A stretch of 64,000 nt of DNA from DATFDN01 sp963756495 (lineage in GTDB: Bacteria > Pseudomonadota > Alphaproteobacteria > Acetobacterales > Acetobacteraceae). A program made the position numbers and the translations under genes. Below the pieces are notes generated by a model. It searched no databases, was not told where the DNA came from, and was given only the letters and a program-made list of their open reading frames with translations. The stretch lies in NCBI GenBank assembly GCA_963756495.1, contig CAVWNS010000006.1, positions 1 to 64,000 of the forward strand, written 5' to 3'. The stretch's first letter is position 1, and the number at the start of each line of letters is the position of its first letter. Of this stretch, positions 56,464 through 64,000 are shown one piece after another.

Positions 56464-56482
56464 AAACTCGGGCAGCGAGTTT
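56464..56482. promoter_or_regulatory. perfect palindrome AAACTCG-n5-CGAGTTT between urtA and the nitroreductase gene
   Basis: Seven-base arms with a five-base centre (GGCAG) in the divergent 236-base intergenic region, about 80 bases upstream of the sigma-54 match. It could be an operator or activator site for either direction, or a weak hairpin. It does not match the usual NtrC sequence. Confidence 0.35.
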
Positions 56483-56548
56483 CGCGCTCGGCCTCTGCCC
56501 GACGCCGTCAACGTTGCGCGCTGACCAAATCGGCGTATCTACCCGGCC

Positions 56549-57224
56549 ATGCGCTTAAACACGGACGAAGCGATCGCAAGCCGCAGGTCGGTGCGGCGCT
56601 TTCTGCCCGACCCGGTTTCGCAGGACGTGGTGGAGGCGATCCTCGATCTCGCCGCGCGGGCACCGAGCGGGACAAACATGCAACCATGGCGGGCGCGCGC
56701 ATTCGCTGGGCCGCCCAAGGATGCGCTCTGCCGCGCGGTGCTCGACGCCTTCATGGCCGACGAGCCGGGCCACCAGCAGGAGTACCCGTACCTATCCCGA
56801 CCAGTTCTTCGAGCCCTACACGTCGCGCCGCCGCAAGGTGGGCTGGGATCTCTACGGCCTGCTCGGTATCGCGCGCGGAGAGGCGGCGCGGATGAAGGCG
56901 CAGCACGGACGCAACTACCTGTTCTTCGATGCGCCGGTCGGGCTGATCTTCACCATCGACCGCCGGCTCGCGCTCGGCAGCTGGCTCGACTATGGCATGT
57001 TCCTGCAAAACGTCATGGTCGCCGCGCGCGGGCGCGGGCTCGATACCTGCCCGCAGGTCGCGTGGACGCATTATCACCGGGCGATCCGCCGCGTGCTGCC
57101 GCTCGACGAGCACGAGGCGGTCGTCTGCGGCATGGCGCTCGGCCGGGCCGCAGACGCGCCCGAGAACCGTCTCGTGACCGAGCGGGTTCCGGCCCGCGCC
57201 TTCGCCGCATTCAAAGGATTCTGA
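56549..57224 (+). pseudogene. nitroreductase family protein, one frameshift
   Basis: ATG 56549. The N-terminal half (SRRSVRRFLPDPVSQDVVEA, APSGTNMQPWRARAFAG, the FMN-binding start) is in one frame. From about 56795 another frame carries the rest: YPDQFFEPYTSRRRKVGWDL, LYGLLGIARGEAARM, LFFDAPVGLIFTIDRRLALG, YGMFLQNVMVAARGRGLDTC and VCGMALGRAADAPENRL, ending at TGA 57224. The joined length of about 225 residues is typical of the nitrobenzoate-reductase-like subgroup. FMN-dependent NAD(P)H oxidoreductases of this type act on nitroaromatics or quinones. Divergent from urtA. Confidence 0.83.
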
Positions 57225-57292
57225 AGGATTTTCGGGCTCCTCCGTCGGGGAACTGCGGGGAGTGCAGGGCGTTGATCGCGCTGTGACTCGAG

Positions 57293-58317
57293 TTGAAGGC
57301 CGTGGCGAACAGGCACTCTCGGCACCAGACTTCATTCAAGGACCGTATCCTTGCCCGTTCGCGCAGGCTGGGGATTGGTGCGGTCGGGCTCGCGCTGATT
57401 GGATTAGCCGGCCCGGTTCGGGCCGATCCGGTCTCGTGGGATCATCTCTGCTCGACCGTCGGCGCGTTCGCGGGCGAGCTGGCGGTGTACCCGCAACCAG
57501 GGTACGCCCGAGTCCGCCGCTGTCGCGTTGGCACGCATCAAGCTTGGCGCGGTGCCGCCGGAGATATCGGATGGCGACGTCGCCGCCGAGATCGCTCGCC
57601 AGGTCTATGCCTCGCCGTCCCTCGGCCCGGACCAGGAGCGCGCGTCCCTGCGATCCGCGTGCCTAACGCCTGCGCCGTCCTCTCGGCTCCGACCCGCAAG
57701 GGCCGAGCCGCCTGACACGCCGCTTGTCTCGCATCTGGTTCCTGTCCCGCTTGGAACAGGCGTCAATCGCATCGATGGGTTCGCACCCGACGGGCGGCCC
57801 GCCGACATCGTGCTGGCGTGGCACGACGACGGTGGCGGACACGGTCATGACGTATTCACCGTGATGGTGCCGTCGGGCCCTGGTCAGACCGCCGCGGACG
57901 GCCAAGATTTCAGGCACGCAGATAGTGGCCCTGCCTGACGGAAGCCCGATCGCCGATGATCCGCATAATGGGGGCGACGTGCTCAGCAGCGTCCGCTTCG
58001 CCCGTGGCATGGTCGACGGCGCGGAGGCCAGCCTGCTTCTGAGGGCCGCGCGTCGGCCGAGCGGCGCCGGTCCGTCCGTCCCGACCGCGGCGGTGTTCGA
58101 GATGTACCAGCTCGTCCCGCGCAGCGTTGGCGCGGAAACGAGAGACGAATTCGTGCCGATCCTGCGGCGGGAATTGCGATTCCGCTTCTGCAACGCCGAC
58201 CTGGCGCTGAGCGTGGCCTCGGGCTTGCCGCTGCGCAGCTCCTACCGCGGCCCGCGTGGCGCGGACGGCCAGTTCACCTCGAACGGCTGTCCGGATACCG
58301 CCATAGCAAGGCGCTAG
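57293..58317 (+). pseudogene. exported hypothetical protein, at least two frameshifts
   Basis: A start near TTG 57293 or GTG 57302 gives a signal peptide (GIGAVGLALIGLAGPVRADP). The protein-like sequence continues as DHLCSTVGAFAGELAVYPQP, then in another frame ARIKLGAVPPEISDGDVAAE, ASPSLGPDQERASLRSACL and HDDGGGHGHDVFTVMVPSGP, then from about 57920 in a third frame ALPDGSPIADDPHNGGDVLS and TRDEFVPILRRELRFRFCNA to TAG 58317. The intact protein would have about 335 residues and be periplasmic or secreted. I do not recognise the family. Confidence 0.55.
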
Positions 58318-58437
58318 AAGCCAGCGGCAGCACGCGCATTGCGCGCAGACGCGAGCGCTGCTGCTGACCCTCGGATCAGACCGGCGGCGTCGAGAGTGGC
58401 CGTGGCTCCTCGGCCACTCCCGTAAGCTGGATCGGCT

Positions 58438-59283
58438 TCAGCCATTCACGCTGCGAATGAGTGCGGCCCAGCGGTCGATCGCCGGCATGACCTTATCGGC
58501 CGCCTCCGGCCGGAACGTGGTGACCACGCGCGAAATGCCCAGATCGGCGAAGCGCTTGATCCCATCGGCATCCTCCGGCGCGCCCCAGGCGGTAAGCTCG
58601 ATCGCGGCGGGATCGCGGCCAGCTTCCTGCGCCATCTTGCGAAATTCCGGCAGGATGGCGCCGAGATCGTTCCGGCCGGCCAGCGGAATCCAGCCGTCGC
58701 CATAGCGGATCACGCGCCGCGCCGCGTGCGGCCATGCACCGCCGACGATGATCGGCGGATGCGGCTTCTGCACCGGCTTCGGCCACGCCATCATCGGGTC
58801 GAAATTGACGAACTCGCCATGATACTCGGCCTTCGACTTCGTCCAGATCTCCTTCATCGCCTCGACCGACTCGCGCATCCGCTTGAAGCGGCTGGCGAAG
58901 ACGGTGCCGTGGTCCTCCATCTCGTCCTGGTTCCATCCGCCGCCGACGCCGAACAGGAACCGGCCCTGGGAGACCTGGTCGATCGAGGCGACCAGCTTCG
59001 CGGTCTGGATCGTATCGCGCTGCTGCACCAGCAGGACGCCGGTGCCGACCTTCAGCTTCTTCGTGACCATCGCCGCCGCGGTCAGCGTCACGAACGGGTC
59101 CATCGCATCGTAGTATTCCTTCGGCAGATCGCCGCCGCCGGGAAAGGGCGTCTTGCGGCTGAGCGGGATGTGCGAGTGCTCGGGCGCCCAGACGGACTCG
59201 AAGCCCCGCTCCTCGAGCGCCGTCGCGAGATCCATCGCGCTCATGGAATAGTCGGTGAAGAACATTGCTCCGCCGAATTTCAT
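58438..59283 (-). CDS. LLM-class (luciferase-like) F420/FMN-dependent oxidoreductase
   Basis: Protein of 281 residues. TIM-barrel luciferase-like family of the TIGR03619 type: GGAMFFTDYSMSAMDLATAL, ALEERGFESVWAPEHSHIPL, VTLTAAAMVTKKLKVGTGVL, IDQVSQGRFLFGVGGGWNQD and PHPPIIVGGAWPHAARRVIR. Annotated relatives are F420-dependent, but without F420-synthesis genes in view FMN is equally possible. Divergent from the amidase gene. Substrate unknown. No frameshift. Confidence 0.9.
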   Translation of the reverse strand: MKFGGAMFFTDYSMSAMDLATALEERGFESVWAPEHSHIPLSRKTPFPGGGDLPKEYYDAMDPFVTLTAAAMVTKKLKVGTGVLLVQQRDTIQTAKLVASIDQVSQGRFLFGVGGGWNQDEMEDHGTVFASRFKRMRESVEAMKEIWTKSKAEYHGEFVNFDPMMAWPKPVQKPHPPIIVGGAWPHAARRVIRYGDGWIPLAGRNDLGAILPEFRKMAQEAGRDPAAIELTAWGAPEDADGIKRFADLGISRVVTTFRPEAADKVMPAIDRWAALIRSVNG

Positions 59284-59439
59284 GTGCCTGCGCCTCCTGG
59301 TTCAGGAGACAAGCTTAGCGCCGTTTTCCGGCAGCATGCTACTGGCCGGGCCGCCATGTCGGTTGTGCAGGGCTGACGAACCGCACACCCTCTCGCCAGC
59401 AGTGTCGGGCAGGGCCCGCCCGATGCAGGAGCCGGATGC

Positions 59440-60615
59440 ATGGATGAACCCGTCAACGCCTTCGTCCCTGGCCCCCGGCTGACAATTCCCGGCGCGCCGG
59501 GCGGTCCGCTGGCAGGAATGACATTCGCGGCCAAGGATCTGTTCGATGTTGCCGGATACAGGACCGGCGGCGGCAATCCCGACTGGGCGCGCGCCCATCC
59601 CGTTCCCGCCCGACACGCCTGGGCGGTCGCGACGCTGCTGGAGGCCGGGGCGGGCCTGATCGGCAAGACGATCACCGACGAGGTCTCGCTTGGCATCCTC
59701 GGCGAGAACGCCTTCGACGGCACGCCGCGCAACAGCATCGCGCCCGACCGCGTGCCGGGCGGCTCCTCCTCGGGCTCGGCCGCCGCCGTGGCGGCGGGGT
59801 TGTGCGATACGGCACTCGGCACCGACACCGGCGGTTCCGTCCGCGTGCCCGCGAGCTTCTGCGGCCTTTACGGCATCCGTCCGACCCATGGGCGGCTGGA
59901 TTTGACGGGCATGCTGGCGCAGGCGCCCAGTTCCGACACGGCGGGATGGTTCGCGCGCGACGCGGCGACCTTCGCCAAGGTTTCGCGCGTGCTTCTGCGC
60001 GAGGCGATCCCCGACACGGTGCCGGGCCGGCTGATCGTGGCCGTCGATGCGTTCGGCTTCGCCGACACCGCGGTGGCCGCGGCGTTGGCGCCGATGGTGG
60101 AGCGGTTGGCGCGGATCGTCGGCACGAAGCGCGACGAGGTGATGGCACCTCCGGGACTGTCGGCCTGGGCACGCGCCCAGCGCAGCCTGCAACCCAGCGA
60201 GGCGTGGCAGACCTTCAAACCGTGGATCGAACGCGACAATCCGCGCTTCGCCTTCAGTGTCGCCCGCAACCTCGTCGCGGGCGCGCAGATCACCGACGCG
60301 GACCGCGCCTGGGCGTCACTGATGCGCCAGGAGGCGCGGGCACGGATGGCGTATCTGCTGGGGCCGGGCACCATACTGTGTCTGCCGACCACCCCGTTTC
60401 CGGCGCCGATGAAGGGATTGCCGCTGCCCGTACTCGATCCGTTGCGCGACCGCATCACATGCCTGTGCGCGCATGGCGGCCTGACCGGGGTGCCGCAGGT
60501 CAGCCTGCCGGGGGCCACGGTCGATGGGCTGCCGGTCGGCCTGTCGGTCGTGGGCGGAGCAGGCATGGACACCACCCTGATCGCCGTCGCCCGTGCCATG
60601 GAGGCCACCCAGTGA
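59440..60615 (+). CDS. amidase signature family amidohydrolase
   Basis: Protein of 391 residues, on the short side for the family, with the Ser-Ser-Lys triad: Lys in LAGMTFAAKDLFDVAGYRTG, the Ser pair in RVPGGSSSGSAAAVAAGLCD and DTALGTDTGGSVRVPASFCG. Hydrolyses a carboxamide; the substrate is unknown. The next gene, an AtzH/HpxZ-like protein, overlaps its stop by four bases (GTGA), a pairing seen where amidases of the AtzE type act on ureide or triazine-derived amides, so a small nitrogen compound is a reasonable guess. Confidence 0.9.
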   Translation: MDEPVNAFVPGPRLTIPGAPGGPLAGMTFAAKDLFDVAGYRTGGGNPDWARAHPVPARHAWAVATLLEAGAGLIGKTITDEVSLGILGENAFDGTPRNSIAPDRVPGGSSSGSAAAVAAGLCDTALGTDTGGSVRVPASFCGLYGIRPTHGRLDLTGMLAQAPSSDTAGWFARDAATFAKVSRVLLREAIPDTVPGRLIVAVDAFGFADTAVAAALAPMVERLARIVGTKRDEVMAPPGLSAWARAQRSLQPSEAWQTFKPWIERDNPRFAFSVARNLVAGAQITDADRAWASLMRQEARARMAYLLGPGTILCLPTTPFPAPMKGLPLPVLDPLRDRITCLCAHGGLTGVPQVSLPGATVDGLPVGLSVVGGAGMDTTLIAVARAMEATQ

Positions 60616-61031
60616 TCGACCAGCCAACGACCGATTTCACCCCGAACCTGGCGGATGTCGTCGCCGAGGTGCGCGCGCTGTTCGAACGCTACGAGCAGGC
60701 CCTGATCGACAAGGACATGGACGTGCTGGACCAGACGTTCTGGGACAGCCCGCACACGATCCGCTACGCCATGCACGAGAATGGCTACGGGTTCGACGCG
60801 ATCCACCGCCATCGCGTCGCGCGGCCGGCGGGTCCGGGGATCAAGGAGCGCCGGCTGCGGCTGGAGATCCTGACCTTGGGGCGGAACGTCGCGAGCGTGA
60901 ACCTGGAGTTCAAGCTGCGCGGCCAGGACCTGATCGGGCGCCAGAGCCAGACCTGGGTGCGCTTCCCCGACGCCGGCTGGAAGGTGGTCTCCGCGCATGT
61001 CTCGACGATGAACGAGCGGCCGCTGTGGTAA
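60612..61031 (+). CDS. AtzH/HpxZ-like (DUF3225) protein
   Basis: Protein of 139 residues starting at GTG 60612. SnoaL/NTF2-like fold: LADVVAEVRALFERYEQALI, DMDVLDQTFWDSPHTIRYAM, HENGYGFDAIHRHRVARPAG, QTWVRFPDAGWKVVSAHVST. Relatives are annotated as oxalurate catabolism protein HpxZ or AtzH. The biochemical role is not settled; they occur beside amidases, as here. Co-translated with the upstream amidase. Confidence 0.88.
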   Translation: MIDQPTTDFTPNLADVVAEVRALFERYEQALIDKDMDVLDQTFWDSPHTIRYAMHENGYGFDAIHRHRVARPAGPGIKERRLRLEILTLGRNVASVNLEFKLRGQDLIGRQSQTWVRFPDAGWKVVSAHVSTMNERPLW

Positions 61032-61078
61032 CGGGGCAGCGCCGACCCGCCCTCTCCGCTTCGGGGCGGGTCTGACCT

Positions 61079-62491
61079 GTGCCGCCCGCTCGGGCATCCC
61101 GCGCGCGTGCGCTCAGCATCGACACGTTGGAGGAGCTGGGCGCGCGTCGGCTTGCCGAGCTGCTGATGCAGGCGGCGACCGGCGACCCGGCGCTTGCCCG
61201 CTCGCTCCGCCTCGCCTTGGCCGGGACCGATAGCGCCGGCCGGCTCGCCGCCGAAGTGGAGAAGCGGCTGCGCACCATCCGCCGTTCGCGCGGGTTCATC
61301 GACTGGGACAAGGTGCGCCCGTTCGCCCGCGAACTCGACGCGTTGCGCGAGACCATCGCCGGCCCGCTTGCCGCGGCAGACCCGCAGGCGGCGGTTGCGC
61401 AGATGCGGCTGTTCCTCGGCCTAGGGGAGAGCGTGCTCGAGCGGAGCGACGATGGCAGCGGCGTGCTGGGCGACGTGTTCCGCCAGGCCGGCGCCGAGCT
61501 TGGCCGGCTCTGGGCGCTTCTGCCAGCGCGTGATCCGGTGGCACTCGCGGCCGATCTGCTTGCCCTGCTCGATGCCGACGGCTACGGCCTGACGGACCGG
61601 CTGCTGGAGACCGCCAGCTCCGCCCTCGGTCCCGAGGGGCGGGCAGAGCTGCGCCGCCTGCTTCAGGCGCGCCTCGATGCCCTGCCGGTCGCGCGCGGTC
61701 GCGACGATTTCGAGGATTGGCGCGGACGCTTCGCGCCGTCGCGGCTGCTCCGCGAGCTGGCCGATCTGGAACAGGACGTCGATGCGTTCATCGCGGCGGC
61801 CGCGGCGGCTGGCCGGATCGAGAACCTGGCAGGCGACATCGCCGAACGGCTGATCGCCCATGGCCGCGCCGAGGAGGCACTCGCCTGGCTGGACCGCGCA
61901 CCGAGCCGCCACGAGGGCGAGGCGATGCGGCACACCGACCTGCGCATCGCGGCGTTCGACGGGCTCGGGCGCACGCAGGAGGCGCAGGCGCTGCGCTGGG
62001 AGGCGTTTGGCCGCTGGGTGAGCGCGGCGCATCTGCGTCCGTATCTGCGCGGCCTGCCCGATTTTGACGATGTGCAGGCCGAGGACCAGGCGATGGCGCA
62101 CGCGCTGTCGCATCCGGACCGGCATTTGGCGCTCGATTTCCTGGTCGCCTGGCCGAACCTGGAAGCGGCGAACCGGCTGGTGCGCGCGCATCACGGCGAA
62201 CTCGACGGGCGGGACTACGGCCGGCTGCGTCCGGCCGCCGAGGCCCTGGCCGGCAAGTATCCGGCGGCGGCCACGCTGCTGCATCGCGCCCTGGCCGAGG
62301 ACGTGCTGCGACGGGCGTCCTCGCGGCAATACCAGTATGCCGCGCGCGATGTCCGCGCCTGCGCGAGCCTCGCGCCGCTGCTGGCCGAGGACGCCGGGCT
62401 GGAGAGCCACGACGCGTTCATGGCACGGCTCCGGCAGGAGCATCCGCGCAAGAGCGGGTTCTGGTCCCTGCTCGATCCAGTCGCGCGATGA
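61079..62491 (+). CDS. DUF6880 family protein
   Basis: Protein of 470 residues from GTG 61079. Almost wholly alpha-helical with repeated acidic Leu/Ala-rich helices: IDTLEELGARRLAELLMQAA near the start, RTIRRSRGFIDWDKVRPFAR, AERLIAHGRAEEALAWLDRA (a TPR-like hairpin), DLRIAAFDGLGRTQEAQALR and SRQYQYAARDVRACASLAPL at the end. This matches the uncharacterised DUF6880 group. No catalytic motif is visible; the helical hairpins suggest a protein-binding scaffold. Followed 15 bases later by a small DUF6494 protein. Confidence 0.75.
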   Translation: MPPARASRARALSIDTLEELGARRLAELLMQAATGDPALARSLRLALAGTDSAGRLAAEVEKRLRTIRRSRGFIDWDKVRPFARELDALRETIAGPLAAADPQAAVAQMRLFLGLGESVLERSDDGSGVLGDVFRQAGAELGRLWALLPARDPVALAADLLALLDADGYGLTDRLLETASSALGPEGRAELRRLLQARLDALPVARGRDDFEDWRGRFAPSRLLRELADLEQDVDAFIAAAAAAGRIENLAGDIAERLIAHGRAEEALAWLDRAPSRHEGEAMRHTDLRIAAFDGLGRTQEAQALRWEAFGRWVSAAHLRPYLRGLPDFDDVQAEDQAMAHALSHPDRHLALDFLVAWPNLEAANRLVRAHHGELDGRDYGRLRPAAEALAGKYPAAATLLHRALAEDVLRRASSRQYQYAARDVRACASLAPLLAEDAGLESHDAFMARLRQEHPRKSGFWSLLDPVAR

Positions 62492-62506
62492 GGGGAGGAG
62501 ACGCAC

Positions 62507-62713
62507 ATGGACGACGACAAATTCAACCTGGCGATTCGCAGGTTCCTCAAGGAGGTCGGCGTCACCTCGCAACGCGAGATCGAGAAAGCGGTCCGCGAGG
62601 GTATCCAGGCCGGCCGTCTTCAAGGTGGCCGGACGATCCGGGCCAAGATGACGCTGGAGATCGGCGAGGCGAACCTGACGCACGTGATCGAGGGCACGAT
62701 CGACCTCGGGTGA
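62507..62713 (+). CDS. DUF6494 family small protein
   Basis: Protein of 68 residues: MDDDKFNLAIRRFLKEVGVT, SQREIEKAVREGIQAGRLQG, AKMTLEIGEANLTHVIEGTI. This matches the short proteins named DUF6494, found widely in proteobacteria with unknown function. ATG 62507 is preceded by GAGGGGAGGAG, a strong ribosome-binding site. The N-terminal half is a helix and the C-terminal half two strands. Confidence 0.85.
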   Translation: MDDDKFNLAIRRFLKEVGVTSQREIEKAVREGIQAGRLQGGRTIRAKMTLEIGEANLTHVIEGTIDLG

Positions 62714-62813
62714 GCGCCCGCGCAGCTAGATTGCGCGTGGCGGCCGGGGACCATACGCTTCCTCCCGAGCGACCCGCTTCGGCGCAAGGTCGCGTGTGGG
62801 AAGGAACGCCAGC

Positions 62814-64000
62814 ATGCTTGCACGTCGGATGCTGCTCGGGACCGCCGTCGCCGGGGGCCTCGGTCTGAGCACGGTCGGCGCCCGCGCGGCGCCGTCGTCA
62901 GCCGCCGCCGATGCACCCGTCGCCGTCACCCAGTACGGCAAGGTGCGCGGTGCAATCTCAGACGGCATCAACAACTTCAAGGGCATTCCCTACGGCGCCT
63001 CGACCGCCGCCACGCGCTTCCGTCCGCCGGAGCCGCCCGCGCCGTGGAGTGACATCCGCGACGCGCTCGCCTACGCGCCGATGTGCCCGCAAGTCATCGG
63101 GAAGCTGCCGTCGATCTTCGCCTCCTGGACCTTCGACAAGGACATGAGCGAGGACTGCCTCGTGCTCAATGTCTGGACGCCCGCGTTGAACGACGGGCGC
63201 AAGCGGCCGGTCATGGTGTGGTTCCACGGCGGCGACTTCTCCAACCTGTCCGGTTCGCGCAACGTGTTCGACGGCACCGCGCTGGCGCGGAAGGGCGACG
63301 TCGTCGTCGTCACCCTCAATCACCGCCTCAACCTGTTCGGCTATCTGTATCTGGCGCAGCTGGCGCCGCAATTTCCCGATTCCGGGAATGCCGGGATGCT
63401 CGACCTGGTCGCGGCGCTGCGCTGGGTGCGCGACAACATCGCCGCGTTCGGCGGCGATGCGGACAACGTCACCATCTTCGGCCAATCGGGCGGCGGCGCG
63501 AAGGTCAGCTGCATGATGGCGATGCCGGCCGCATCCGGCCTGTTCCAGCGCGCCATCGTGCAGAGCGGATCGTACTACCTCAAGGCGATGGACGCCGACG
63601 CGGGCACGCGGGAGGCGCGGACGCTGCTCGCCGCGCTCGACATCCAGCCGGCCGACGCGGCGAAGCTCGCGACCTTGCCGGCGGAGACACTGGTGGCGGG
63701 CCTCGCGAAAGCGCAGAAATCGCCGGACAAGCCGAACTTCCGGTCGGTGGTCGATGGCCGGAACCTGCCCGCGGGTCCGTGGTGGCCGGATGCCCCGGCA
63801 TTGTCCGCCACCGTCCCGATGATGGTCGGCACCGTCGCGACGGAGATGACGCTGCTGACCGGCGCCGCCGACCCGGCCGCCTTCACCCTCGACGACGCGG
63901 CGCTGCGCCGACGCCTGTCAGCCTGGTTCGCGCCCGGCGACATCGACCGGGTGATCGCGACGTTCCGTACGACATGGCCGGATGCCACGCCGAGCGACCT
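62814..64000 (+). CDS. type-B carboxylesterase/lipase family protein, 3' end outside the window
   Basis: Starts at ATG 62814 (AAGGAACG upstream) and stays open to the window end, so at least 395 residues are seen of a usual 500-550. N-terminal export signal with Arg-Arg (LARRMLLGTAVAGGLGLSTV), possibly Tat. Alpha/beta-hydrolase features: FKGIPYGA, EDCLVLNVWTPA, VMVWFHGGDFSNLSGSRN (oxyanion hole), WVRDNIAAFGGDADNVTIFG and the nucleophile elbow GQSGGGAKVS. Relatives cleave carboxylic esters; the substrate is unknown. The acid and His of the triad lie beyond the window or near its end. Confidence 0.9.
   Translation, partial: MLARRMLLGTAVAGGLGLSTVGARAAPSSAAADAPVAVTQYGKVRGAISDGINNFKGIPYGASTAATRFRPPEPPAPWSDIRDALAYAPMCPQVIGKLPSIFASWTFDKDMSEDCLVLNVWTPALNDGRKRPVMVWFHGGDFSNLSGSRNVFDGTALARKGDVVVVTLNHRLNLFGYLYLAQLAPQFPDSGNAGMLDLVAALRWVRDNIAAFGGDADNVTIFGQSGGGAKVSCMMAMPAASGLFQRAIVQSGSYYLKAMDADAGTREARTLLAALDIQPADAAKLATLPAETLVAGLAKAQKSPDKPNFRSVVDGRNLPAGPWWPDAPALSATVPMMVGTVATEMTLLTGAADPAAFTLDDAALRRRLSAWFAPGDIDRVIATFRTTWPDATPSD

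Overview
High-GC alphaproteobacterial chromosome segment, most likely Rhodospirillales/Acetobacteraceae-like. This is inferred from the conserved blocks ffh-rpsP-rimM-trmD-rplS-leuC and plsC-miaB-phoH-ybeY-corC, a urtABCDE-ureDABCEFG block, tamA-tamB, and GTG/TTG starts with very high GC3. No rRNA, tRNA or CRISPR array was recognised.

Layout. 0.5-4.6 kb: dodecin, a family-9-like glycosyltransferase, malate synthase G (glcB) and a YoaK-type membrane protein. 4.8-9.4 kb: a nested transposon. An exported-protein gene is split by an IS701-family element (perfect terminal repeats, CTAG target duplication), and that element is itself split by an intact IS21-family element (istA/istB). 9.4-15.1 kb: a decayed accessory island with an EAL-domain remnant, an acyltransferase-like GNAT remnant, an acyl carrier protein, an adenylating ligase, a FabG-like reductase and a FATP-type acyl-CoA synthetase, most of them broken by several frameshifts. 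15.2-22.4 kb: a DUF4130-UdgX fusion, EamA and MFS transporters, a PRC-barrel protein, argG, and a LOV (blue-light) histidine kinase divergent from a single-domain response regulator. 22.4-33.6 kb: envelope and RNA-maintenance genes corC-ybeY-phoH-miaB-plsC, then tamA-tamB on the other strand. 33.6-36.9 kb: a Clp-N-domain protein with a membrane hairpin, an IS630-family element next to its 5' end, and a repeat-bearing gap. 37-42 kb: leuC, rplS, trmD, rimM, rpsP, ffh. 42-45.7 kb: an exported protein, a two-gene ABC-2 exporter and chrA. 45.7-56.3 kb: the complete urea uptake and urease locus, all on the minus strand, with a strong sigma-54 promoter match in front of urtA. 56.5-64 kb: nitroreductase, exported hypothetical, luciferase-like oxidoreductase, amidase plus AtzH/HpxZ-like protein, DUF6880 and DUF6494 proteins, and a type-B carboxylesterase running off the end.

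How the genes work together. UrtABCDE imports urea at the cost of ATP and UreABC hydrolyses it with UreDEFG loading nickel. The sigma-54 site suggests nitrogen-limitation control. TamA/TamB move proteins or lipids to the outer membrane. GlcB belongs to glyoxylate/C2 metabolism.

Caution. Many genes, including near-essential ones (argG, miaB, ybeY, plsC, tamB), are interrupted by single-base frameshifts, whereas the urease, ffh and tamA blocks are clean. Part of this may be sequencing or assembly error; the 9.4-13.4 kb island has so many that real decay is also plausible. Boundaries of frameshifted genes were set by joining the reading frames that carry the conserved family sequence.
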